A stretch of 64,000 nt of DNA, taken from positions 248,001-312,000 of the forward strand of contig JAEUBA010000013.1 in assembly GCA_018257865.1 (NCBI GenBank), read 5' to 3'. The first letter of the stretch is position 1. Every line of letters starts with the position of its first letter. A program made the position numbers and the translations under genes. The DNA comes from Stereocaulon alpinum. Lineage: Eukaryota; Ascomycota; Lecanoromycetes; Lecanorales; Stereocaulaceae. The notes beneath the pieces were generated by a model, which made no database searches, was not told the DNA's origin, and saw only the letters and a list, made by a program, of their open reading frames with translations. Shown piece by piece: positions 11,472-20,843 of this stretch.

Positions 11472-12857
11472 ATGGCTCACTCCCACCGCCAACAACAACA
11501 GCTCACCCACCTCCACACCCTCCCTACCGAACTCCTAACCCAAATAATAACCCTAATCCCCACCCTCCCCTCCCTCTCCGCCTTCCTCACCGCCTACCCC
11601 CCCTTCACCCCAATCCTAACCTCCACCCTCCACCCCGAAATCCTCACCGCCGTCCTCAGCACACAATCCCCCCCCCTCCAGCTCCAAAAACTCGTTGCCG
11701 CAATAATGGCTCTCGGCGACCACCCTCCGCCATCCTTACATCCGATCCAAAGCGCTCTATTCTACTACATAATCGGCAACAATGAACCACTGCAAATGCC
11801 ATATTTCCAAAACCCACTGAAGACGCTGCGGTATATAGCAGGGATATCAGAGAGCATAGAAATATACACAGCATCATTTGCGATACGGCGGATTTCGCTC
11901 CCTAGCATAAAGCCACTGTATACGATTTCACCAACAGAATGGTATAGGATCCAGAGAGCTTTCTGGCGGTTTCAGTTGTGCTATGAGTTAGCTCATGCCG
12001 CACCCTCAGCTGGTACTACTCCCACGAAGAAGGACAGGAGTAGCAAGGTGCCCGATCGCTGGCAAAGGCGCTATTTCCAACACAGAAGGTACTATCCAGG
12101 AACGCTCCTGATGCCGAATTGGGTCCAGAATCGTGGTCTGCCGCCTGGAGCGCTGTTGACGGATTATCTGAATACGTTGACGGATTGGGAGATTGAGGAG
12201 TTGGATGCGGCGCGGTTTCATGTTAGGGCGGAGGTTAATAGATTTCAGTATCATCGCGTTGCGGGTGCTGAGGCAGGCGAGGATTTGAGAGGGCAGGATT
12301 TGCTGCTGCAGAGATTGGTGAGGGATCTTGATTATTGGAATGAGGATCCAGATCTACCGACGGATCATTTCCTTGTTGTGGATTTCCTTCATCCCGCTAT
12401 CGAAGCTGCTCACCGGGTTTCGACAGTGTGGACGGACATACCTTCCCCAGCGAACGAGCCGAATATCACAAGGGGCCCGGATTACACAATGACTTGGCAA
12501 CTTGCGCAGATAATTGCGTATCAGGACTACGAGCCATGGGGCTGGAGCATGTGGGATTCCGCTCGCGCGTCAAAACGGGGTATATTAGCTAGACCGCCTA
12601 TGTTGGCCCGCAATAACCATACTGACATGTGGGGTCGTGTCGAGGATGATTGGAAGCGTGTACGGACTGCAAATCATGGCTGCTATGAGGATCAATTTGA
12701 TGAAGTTGATGGGGCTATTGAGGTGAGCTTTCAGTCTGATCTCAGGAGGAAGATGTGGGAGGATCAAGTTGAGAGAGTCAAGAATATGTCGGGGTGGGAT
12801 GTTGGGAATTTGGAATTTGGAGAGGGAATCGCTGGCTTGGTCTGGGTGGGGAAGTAG
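11472..12857 (+). CDS. F-box-like protein, tandem family member 3
   Basis: Single-exon frame of 461 residues, ATG at 11472. The F-box-like segment is near residues 14-43 (LHTLPTELLTQIITLIP), preceded by a Gln-rich start. The shared blocks are RAFWRFQLCYELAH, DWEIEELDAARFHVRAEVN, PTDHFLV and PWGWSMWDSAR. The coding DNA of about the first 80 codons is strongly C-rich, mostly C or A at third positions, unlike the rest of the gene and unlike members 1 and 2. This makes a long shadow frame on the same strand, which I reject. The C-terminus is shorter than in the other copies and ends soon after the charged region. Function unknown; see members 1 and 2 for family reasoning. Confidence 0.7.
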   Translation: MAHSHRQQQQLTHLHTLPTELLTQIITLIPTLPSLSAFLTAYPPFTPILTSTLHPEILTAVLSTQSPPLQLQKLVAAIMALGDHPPPSLHPIQSALFYYIIGNNEPLQMPYFQNPLKTLRYIAGISESIEIYTASFAIRRISLPSIKPLYTISPTEWYRIQRAFWRFQLCYELAHAAPSAGTTPTKKDRSSKVPDRWQRRYFQHRRYYPGTLLMPNWVQNRGLPPGALLTDYLNTLTDWEIEELDAARFHVRAEVNRFQYHRVAGAEAGEDLRGQDLLLQRLVRDLDYWNEDPDLPTDHFLVVDFLHPAIEAAHRVSTVWTDIPSPANEPNITRGPDYTMTWQLAQIIAYQDYEPWGWSMWDSARASKRGILARPPMLARNNHTDMWGRVEDDWKRVRTANHGCYEDQFDEVDGAIEVSFQSDLRRKMWEDQVERVKNMSGWDVGNLEFGEGIAGLVWVGK

Positions 12858-13272
12858 TCACATGTAGGGTTTGAGGAGTGTTGCTGTCATTAGTCCGTCG
12901 TTGATGGGAGGGGTTGGTTGATTGCACCGAAATCCGTCTGGGCTGGCTTTGAGTATTTACTTGGTTGAGGTGCTGGTGCACCGAAAGGCGAATTAGATGT
13001 TCCGAAATTCAGGAAGGAAAGTCTTACTTCATACTCCCTATGATATACCGAAATATTTTATCTCTCCCAACATTCTCCGTCTTTGGTTGAAACATGTCTG
13101 ACGTTTGATGAGTATTCCGACCCTGTCAAGCTCGATTAAACCTTGCCAGCAAACAACTTCCTGATACCCAAGTAACTAGAGCTTTTGGCGCACTGACCTA
13201 CTCAGACCTTTGTAGTATAGGGCTGCTGAGCCCTCCAAAACCGTTTCCAGACTTTCTGGCATATTCCTTATC
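12858..13272. other. Convergent 3' intergenic region
   Basis: Lies between the stop of F-box-like member 3 (plus) and the stop of the uracil-DNA glycosylase gene (minus). No gene supported; terminators and poly(A) sites of both genes should be here. Confidence 0.5.
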
Positions 13273-14445
13273 TTAGACACCAGCCTTCTCGGGAGCAATA
13301 TCCAAGTTCCAATCGATCTCCCCATCTTCTCCATAGCGCTGCTTCAACCACTCGTTTGTCTTCCTGAAATGGCCGCAATCGAACTATTTTGTTCTATCAG
13401 CGCACTTCAACCCCACGCAGCGGTGAGCACTTACAAATCCTCTAGCAGCACTTAGCGGACTCGGATGCACACTCTGCAAAACACAATGCCTGACTCTGTC
13501 CACCTTGGACACCCTCTTTGCAGCCGGTGATCCCCAGGCCAGAAATACCACACCATTAGTCCTCTTCTTAGCAACAATATCAATGACTTTCTGTGTGAAT
13601 TTCTCCCAACCCTGATTTGCGTGACTGTTCGCTTCATGTGCTCGTACTGTCAAGCACGTATTCAGCAACAGCACACCCCTATCTGCCCAAGGCGTGAGCA
13701 GGCCCCCCCTGTTGGGTGGCGGTGAGAAGGTATCGTATTCCTTCTTGAGCAGCTTATAGATATTTGCTAGAGATGGTGGAGCCGGTGTGGGAGGGCGGAC
13801 AGAGAAGCAGAGGCCGTGGGCTTGATTGGGACCATGGTAGGGATCTTGACCTAAGATAACGACTTTGACGGTGTTGAGGGGTGTGTGACGGGACCTGTAT
13901 CGGCTGTCAATCGCTGAAAGCACAATCGATGGGACGTCGTGAGTAGCTTACCAAGAGTACACATCCGACGCCGGTGGAAATATTTTCTTGCCGGCCTCAT
14001 GCTCCTTTTTGAGAAAACGTTTGAGGTCTAAGAAGTCCTTGCTAACTACATCGTCTTTCAACTGTGCAAGCCAGCTTTCATCTAAAGATTGGATCTCCAA
14101 TGCTAACAAGTCTTTCTGCTCTGGCGTGAGCTTCTCGACCCATTTCGCCTTATCGAATTTTGGGGCCGGTACAGCTGCAGCTGAAGTCGACGTGCTGGCA
14201 GCCGTGAAGACGGAGGCAGTTGTAGCAGTAGCAGTAGCTGAAGCAGTAGATTTGGATGAGGTGTCCTCCTTAGCTGTTGTTGGAGAAGACGGAATGGGAG
14301 ACGAGATTGCGGAGGCAGCAGCAGCAGCAGGCTTGCTTGTGCTTGCTGGCGTGGAGAAGAATGACGTTATGGAAGCATTGGCTTTCGGCTTCTTTGCACT
14401 AGAGGCTGCAATGTCGGCTGCTTTACGCTTGAGAGGGGCTGACAT
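13273..14445 (-). CDS. UNG1: Uracil-DNA glycosylase
   Basis: Three exons by splice motifs, phase and family match: 14445-13952, 13894-13435, 13383-13273; introns 57 and 51 bp; 354 residues. The N-terminus has a basic nuclear-type segment (PLKRK, KKPK), a SITSFF motif that resembles the PCNA-binding box of UNG proteins, and a long Ala/Ser/Thr-rich linker. The catalytic core follows: ILGQDPYHG (water-activating Asp), a GLLLLNTCLTV-like strand region, VVFLAWGSPA and the HPSPLSAARGFF uracil/DNA-binding loop. The last exon (FDCGHFRKTNEWL) is needed to complete the family fold. It removes uracil from DNA as the first step of base excision repair in nucleus and possibly mitochondria. An ACGCGT element lies about 120 bp upstream of the ATG. 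Confidence 0.93.
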
Positions 14446-15024
14446 GGTGGTGTTCGTTCAAAGGTGTGATCAATTGTGGGAAGGGGGTGCCTCGAGCAAA
14501 TGTATATGGGGGGCCTTTGGACGGATTGTGATAGCTCACAGAGTGACGTGACAGGACGCCTTGGACGCGTGGGTAAACGCGCTAGTGAGGCTAGTCGGCC
14601 GCTGTCATCAAGGCGTGCCAGGGTCCGAAAAAGCCGGGCCCCAGCTCGGTATACTGTACTTAATCAAAGCACATCACTGTCATTCAATACCTAGTGAACG
14701 ATCTTCATGTTGCTATACATCTCGACAACCTCACACAATCAAAGACAACCACTCAGCCCATAGTGAGCAGCTGGGTATCTCCCTTCGTGGCTGGTAAGTA
14801 TAGCTGTTGCTTTGCAAATGGAAATTTGACTATGAGCGACCCAGTCTGACGAACTAAAATTTGCTTTGTAGCAAGGATACTCATGGGACGAAAGCCGTTG
14901 TTGACTGAAGATGACGATTTCGTATTCATACCTAGCCCCCTTTTCGTGGTTTCATAAAACACAACCCTAGTAAGACCATAGTCAGACAAGCACGCTTATA
15001 CAGCACGAAAAGGACAGCGCTCGT
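14446..15024. other. Intergenic, UNG1 upstream and MCM4 3' flank
   Basis: About 580 bp. It holds the UNG1 upstream region, including the ACGCGT element annotated separately, and the 3' flank of MCM4. Short frames on both strands show no motif. No gene supported. Confidence 0.5.
14565..14570. promoter_or_regulatory. MCB-type ACGCGT element upstream of UNG1
   Basis: ACGCGT at 14565-14570, about 120 bp upstream of the UNG1 start, with an AACGCGC word a few bases further. In yeasts ACGCGT is bound by MBF and drives late-G1/S expression of replication and repair genes. The palindrome is seen; its use here is inferred. Confidence 0.45.
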
Positions 15025-18000
15025 CTATACCACACCAGCAACGCGTCTGATATTGCGCCTGGGTCCCTCTCCACCAACAGAAACCTGCCCTTCCTGTTCC
15101 AAACTCCTCAGTGCTTCCGCGAACTCTGTACCCTCAACCTGTGCACTCCCCTGCTCGCTTATCCTTCGATAAACCTCAGCATATCTTGCGCTCCCACCTG
15201 CTCTCGTCATCTCATCCAGCAGATCTGTAATCGCCTTCTTCAGATCCGCTTTCCTTCTCCTCTCACTTGCACTTGTGCCTTCAGTCAATAATCCCATATC
15301 AATCAGGCCTGTCCTAGCATCAGTAGCAGCTTGCTTCAACGCAGACTTGATGAGCCTAACGGCCTCGTGAACATCATTCGCGGTGACTTCCTCAGATAAA
15401 CGCATCTTAGCGTGCGCTTCGGCGAGACGGATCATGGATTCCAATTGGCGCGTGGTGGCGGTGATGCGGCGCTCAGCGGCGCGCACGTCTTCGCCTAGCT
15501 TGCGCATTTGGACGTAGGCAGATACGAGGGCTTCGGAGGCTGGTTGGGTGATGCGCGGTTGGCATTTGTTGCGTGCATAGGAGATGTAGCTTGTCAGGAA
15601 CTCGACGGGCTAGCCATTGTTGTTAGTATCGAGTTTGGGGACAAGCATGTAGGGAACCCACTAGGATTTCTTGCGTGCTGGCATTCTCGGGCGTGTCTTC
15701 GAGATACATGCCCACGAGATGTCGGGCTAGCCGTCGGTCGTTCTGCTCGTCAATGCGGTCGAGGACAAGGTAGACGAGATCGAAACGGGAGAGAAGGGTT
15801 GGTGGAAGGTCAATGTTCTGGGGGACAGGCAAGTTGACGTTGTACTTGCTGCCGATCGGATTCGCTGAGGCGAGAATACTGGTTCGGGCGTTCAATGTAG
15901 TGATGATGCCGGCTTTCGCGATTGAGACGGTCTGCTGTTCCATCACTTCATGTAACACTGAGCGAGTCGAGTCGGACATCTTGTCGAATTCGTCGATGCA
16001 GCAGACACCGCCATCTGACAATACAAGCGCACCAGACTCGAGGACGACTTGTCGTGTCTCTGGGTCCCGGCTGATGTAGGCTGTAAGACCTACGGCTGAA
16101 GAACCCTTTCCACTGGTGTATACACCACGTGGTGCGATCTTGTGGACATACTGGAGAATTTGGGACTTTGAGGTGGAAGGGTCCCCACAGAGCAGGACAT
16201 TGATGTCTCCTCGATATTTGGGACTTCCACCCTTCTCGAATGACTTGTTCGTCCCACCGAACAACTGCAGGAGGATGCCTTTCTTGACATCGTCCATCTC
16301 ATACACACTAGGCGCCAATGATCGGGCCAACAATTCGTAGACGTCGCCTCGAGTAGCGGTAGCCTTGATTTTCTGTTCTTCTTCCTCGCTAATCTTTCGA
16401 CTTTCTTGCACGTCGCCAGCGACTTGCTCGGAAAGCTCCTGCTCGATGGTAGATACGTCTTGACCAAGCCGTCGTTTGTCGACCTTTTGGATGTGAAGAA
16501 CATCGATGTAAGTTTTGAACAGAGCCTTGATCGTTCGCTGTCTTGGATTAATACGCACTGGATTGCTTCGGAAGATACCAGTGACTTCAACACGGTCACC
16601 AGCTTTGCAGACATCTACGAGCTCTTCGTAAGCGCAGAGAGAGACTGAGTGCGGCGTTTGGCCGTCTGGCACGTTATCTGGAGTTTCTTGAAGCTTGATA
16701 ACCTGTTTATCGGCGAATTCGCATCGATTGTGTACGATTTGCATGGAATTTTGAGATTGACATGCTTGTCGGGGACATCTCGTTGGCTCTGCAATCTTTC
16801 CTCTATCAAGAGAAACATTGACTGCGTGATTGCAAACCTGGCACCGGAAGAATGCTGTTTTCATATCAGGTATGACAGGCGTAGTCCGAATGACAAGGCC
16901 TTTGATGCTGACCATCTTGTCCATATCTGTTAAGCGTAAGCGTCATATCACCTATGTTATATCAAGAAGGTGCAAGCGCGTACCATTCGGATTCAGCTCT
17001 CTCATATTCACTGATTTGTCAAGTCCAAATGGCTTGACTTTGTAGATTTTAGTCTCGGCTTCTTGCACCAAGTCCGGGATCAGAGCCTGCGGATCAGTAT
17101 GTCCATTGGTCTCTGAGCTCGGGACTGCAGGCATAGAACTATCAGGCCTCGCTTGCGCCCGCTGCAGTTGCTGCTCTGATCGTAATCTGTTCATCTCCTC
17201 TTCGGCTTGATCTACGATGATATCCTTGATCGCTTGATCCATCAAGGGGATAATCTCATGCGGGTACGCTTGTAATTGATGCCATAATTTCACCGTCGAA
17301 GGAAATGCTTTGAGGTTGCGAACATCAAGGTTAAGTCCAGTAACACCCAGGTGTCGCATATCGTTCAGCATATTCACGTACTCCCTATCACTGCCTCCGC
17401 TTCCTGGCTCTGATGTCTCCTCTTCCGAGGCTCCGTCTGCCCACATACGGTACTTCTTCTGGTAGCCCAAGAGGAAGTCTTTGAATGTAGACATAGTGTC
17501 CTGGATGGAGATGTTGGTTCCCCAAATGATTCTTGTAGACGAGCCTCCAATGGCATCGGCTTCTGATGTATTAGGGTCGAGGTTCGAAAAAGTAGCTGGG
17601 TCTGAAGGTCCATCTCGTATGGGCACACCGTTCTCGTCAACGAACAAACGTCGTCGGCGGCCAGGGGTAGAGCCAGATCCAAAGATGTCCGAATGGATGT
17701 CTCCGCGTCTGGAATTGTTAAGACCCGAGCTTCCAGGCGCAGAGGCCCTCGATGAGCGCACGAACAGGCCACTGCTACTTGTTGGAACATTGGGTTCTTG
17801 GGCGGCATTCAATGTGCGCGTAGGGCTCGAAGAGGGAGCATATCGGATAGGCGAAGAATCTGCAGATGTTAGCGTTTAGTACTCATAGCAAATCGAAGGG
17901 TACATACCACCAGGCGGAGCTCGAGGAGTACTGCCAGCTAGGGAGGCTTGCTTCAATGGCGAACTGATGTCCATGTTGGTATTACCGTTTGGGGCACTTG

Positions 18001-18121
18001 GGGCTGCCGCAGGCGAGGAGCGGAAAAAGAGGGGCGATGAGGAAGCAACATTCTGCCGTGCTGCTTGAGGTGTCGCTTGTGACTGCGCTTGCTGCGACCG
18101 ACGATTAGCAGGCGAAGACAT
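15025..18121 (-). CDS. MCM4: DNA replication licensing factor MCM4
   Basis: Four exons by phase-consistent splice sites: 18121-17908, 17859-16984, 16926-15662, 15609-15025; introns 48, 57 and 52 bp; 979 residues. The N-terminus is Ser/Pro/Gln-rich and disordered, with SP sites expected to be DDK/CDK targets, as in other Mcm4 proteins. The MCM N-domain follows, with a four-cysteine zinc finger (CQVC...CPRQAC). The AAA+ domain has the MCM4-type Walker A GDPSTSKSQ (about residue 610), Walker B CCIDEFDKM and arginine finger LLSRFDLVY. The C-terminal winged-helix region closes the protein. It is a subunit of the Mcm2-7 replicative helicase. The promoter has MCB and E2F-like elements. Identification is very strong; the GTGGGT donor of the last intron is slightly unusual but gives the correct family sequence. 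Confidence 0.95.
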
Positions 18122-18619
18122 GTTCCACGTGTTGACTGTTATGGGTGTTGTGGAGTGGAATCTATCAGGATGAAGTCGTAGAAGTACCCTTGGCAGACGC
18201 GTCTGAGTTACGCGTTTTCCCGCGACGCGAGAATCAATTTACTACGGTTGCCCACAACAAGTATGATATGCCCTGCAGCAGGTTTGGCACAAGCCATGAC
18301 GGTCATAGCACCTGAGAAGAGCATCCCTTCTTTGACATATCGTAGCCTATCTAACGCAAGCTATACAGACAAAGTCTCGGACCAGAAGCACAAACTTTTC
18401 CTATTCAATGACATCGTCATCCCTCATCGCTATGCTATGCCATGCCATGCACAAGTGCAATGCAAGTCGGATATCATCGCTATAATCAATGATGCTCCAC
18501 ACACGAAGTAAGAAATGAAACAGACCGCGCTCCGAGGAGCAAGAAAAGTATTGACAAAATCAAAGGTTGTACATCCATCCTCGATAATTCGTACAGTGAG
18601 TGCAGTGGGTGGCCTGTTT
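18122..18619. other. Intergenic, MCM4 promoter and FKBP gene 3' flank
   Basis: About 500 bp between the MCM4 start and the stop of the prolyl-isomerase gene, both minus strand. A CACGTG lies at about 18126, next to the MCM4 start. Apart from the MCB/E2F cluster I see no further gene. Confidence 0.5.
18197..18223. promoter_or_regulatory. MCB pair plus E2F-like site upstream of MCM4
   Basis: Two ACGCGT palindromes at 18197-18202 and 18210-18215, followed directly by TTTCCCGC at 18216-18223, lie 75-102 bp upstream of the MCM4 start. ACGCGT is the MBF (Mbp1/Swi6) element and TTTCCCGC fits the E2F consensus. Such clusters drive G1/S transcription of MCM genes. Sites are seen; the regulatory use is inferred from known families. 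Confidence 0.6.
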
Positions 18620-20442
18620 CTAGTTGATCTCCAGTAGCTTAAGGTCGAATGTGAGCTCCGAGTTTGCTGGGATGCCTGGCATCTTTTTCTTGCCGTATGC
18701 GAGCTCTGCTGGGATGACGATCCGACGCTCGCCGCCGACCGACATACCAGCGACACCAATGTCCCAGCCTTTGATGACATCGCCACTTCCAACGGTGAAA
18801 GTAAATGGCTTACCCTTCTTGTTGGCTAAGTAGAGTGTCAGTCATCAATTCATAGTGTTATTACGATTGATCAGCGTACAGTCAAAGACCTTGCCATCTT
18901 CCAGTTTCCCAATATATCTCATGCCGACTTTGTTGCCCTTCTTTGCGGCAGGTCCTGATCCCAGCTTCTTGTCGTCGATCTTGACGCCTTGAACGGTCTT
19001 TACGCCTAGGCTAGCTTTCGGTTTGCTGTCTTCCCTCTTGGTCTCACTTTTACTCTTGTCTGAGTCTAATTTCGTAGTCGATTGGGAGGCGGCAGGGCCT
19101 TGCTCGAGATTCTTGGCAAATTGAACCTTCTTGTCTCCCTTCGCAACAGGGCTGTCTTTGGCTCCAGCGACAGAGTCCTCCTTCTTAACACCTTTCCCCT
19201 CAGCGGCTGTCTCCACTGGCTTACCTGCATTGTTCTTCAACTTCTTAAGCTGCTTCTTGCTGAGCTTCGGCTCCCCGTTAGTAGTACCGTTCGTAGCTGG
19301 CTCTGCTGGCTTAAGTGACTTCGCCATGATAGCGTCAAGGCTAGCAGGAGCCTCGTTGTCAGAAGACTCTTCACGGGCACGCTTGTTCTTGCCTTTCTGG
19401 ACTGGCTCCTCTTTCTTGACAAGCTTTGGCGCCTCTTCTTCCTCATCAGTTGCTACTTCAGTAATTCGCGGGTCTTCCAGCTCGTCAAGCTCGTCACTCT
19501 CTTCGTCGTCCTCGAGCTCGTCTTCATCAGGAGACATGTCGTACTCATCCTCTTCATCTTCACCATCGTACAGCTCGTGCTTGTGATTGTGACCATCGTC
19601 GGCCGGTATAACGTAGTTGCCGGTTAAGTAGATAGCATGGGTACCAGACACCTTGAAGTACACGCGCTGATCTTCTCCGAACGTAATGTCAAGTGGCTGC
19701 TGATAGGTCTGGCGCGAGCGTGTAAGTAGAAAACGTAGAGAGTCAAGACCAATGAGTCGTGTTTACCTTCTCTGGATCAAGAGTACAGAGTACTACTTCT
19801 TCCATGCCCTCCAGAGACTCTTCGCTGCCATCCTCACTGTCATCCTTTTCCATGTCCTCATCGGTAGCTTTTCCTTTGCCCTTGTCAACCTTTGCTTTCT
19901 TTGCAAACCCATTGATGCGGGGCGAGTTGTCCTCCTCCATTTCGTCGTCGCTATCGTTTTGTTCCGCCAAGGCTTTCATCATTTCCTGCACCGCAGCTTC
20001 TTTGCGGGCCTTTTTGGTCTTTGACGGGTCACTTGGGCCACCGTTCTTCTCCTCATCATCGCTCGAAGATTCATCCTCGTCCTCGTCGTCTTCATCATCC
20101 TCCGAGTCCCCACCAGCCAGCAACTTCTGGAGATATTCTTCTTGGTCTTCTGAATCCTCAGATTCGTCTTCCTCACCAGATCCGTTGGGATCGTATACAA
20201 CTTTTAAAGTTGCTCTTGCCGGTCCATTACCATTGGCGGTACCGGTGTGTTCTGGCTCAGCGCTTGGGTCAATGGCGGCCATAGTGATTCGGAACTGGAA
20301 TTTTAAATTAGCTGGTTTTCACCTAGCTATACTGGGCAAGCTGGGGACTGACTGTAGCTGGAAAATTCACCATCGCTGGAACCATAACGTCCCCAGAGGG
20401 AACCTTCAGTCCGTAGACCGCAACAGGTAATAGGCCCGACAT
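18620..20442 (-). CDS. FPR4: Nucleolar FKBP-type peptidyl-prolyl isomerase (Fpr3/Fpr4 type)
   Basis: Four exons: 20442-20371, 20294-19767, 19699-18880, 18825-18620; introns 76, 67 and 54 bp; 541 residues. The N-terminus (MSGLLPVAVYGLKVPSG) and the later FGEDQRVYFKVSGTHAIYLTGNY segment form a nucleoplasmin-like domain. It is interrupted by two long acidic tracts of Asp, Glu and Ser. A Lys-rich middle follows, with nuclear-type basic clusters. The C-terminal FKBP domain has VGMRYIGKLEDGKVFDSN, VGSGDVIKGWD, ERRIVIPAELAYG and TFDLKLLEIN. Yeast Fpr3 and Fpr4 act in the nucleolus as histone chaperones and prolyl isomerases on histone tails. It is longer than the yeast proteins (about 400 residues), mostly through the acidic and Lys-rich parts. 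Fpr3 and Fpr4 cannot be told apart here, so the symbol is provisional. Confidence 0.9.
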
Positions 20443-20843
20443 GGTAAGCAAAGTTGTGGTGTGAATTGAAGGTGTTCTTCAACAAGGTCGGCTTGATTCC
20501 GCAACGAAACCGACGACGTGCAAGACCTGCGGTCTTGATTAATGAATTGTGAGGTAACCTTCTAGGATATCTGAGGAAGGAGCTACTTATTGTGGGCAGG
20601 GTTCGAAAAGTTCGTTAGGAACTTTTTCTCTTATCAGTGGTGTATCTTAGCGTTAGCGCCTGACAAAATACATGACTGCCGTGACCTCCTGTGAATCCGT
20701 TCATCTGAGCTCGGGTCATTACACACATCCTAAGTCTAGCATACGCTGGAATCGATGTGAATCCGTCGAGGATGATCTTACACTACACTCGCCCACCTAA
20801 GCGGGTGCCTCCAAACTTGCGGCAAACATAGCAACAGAGCGCT
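20443..20843. promoter_or_regulatory. Divergent promoter region FKBP gene / REV1
   Basis: About 400 bp separate the two divergent start codons. Both genes must be transcribed from here. No MCB element is seen, in contrast to UNG1 and MCM4. No ORF or RNA gene recognised. Confidence 0.5.

Noticed and set aside
11360..11785. Plus-strand frame of 141 codons rich in His, Pro and Asn
   Set aside because: It is a shadow of the C-rich 5' part of F-box-like member 3 in another frame; no motif and wrong composition for a protein.
19131..20430. Long Ser-rich plus-strand frames opposite the FKBP gene
   Set aside because: They are the antisense of the acidic Asp/Glu codons (GAC/GAA/GAG read as TCC/TTC/CTC); the minus-strand protein has full family motifs.
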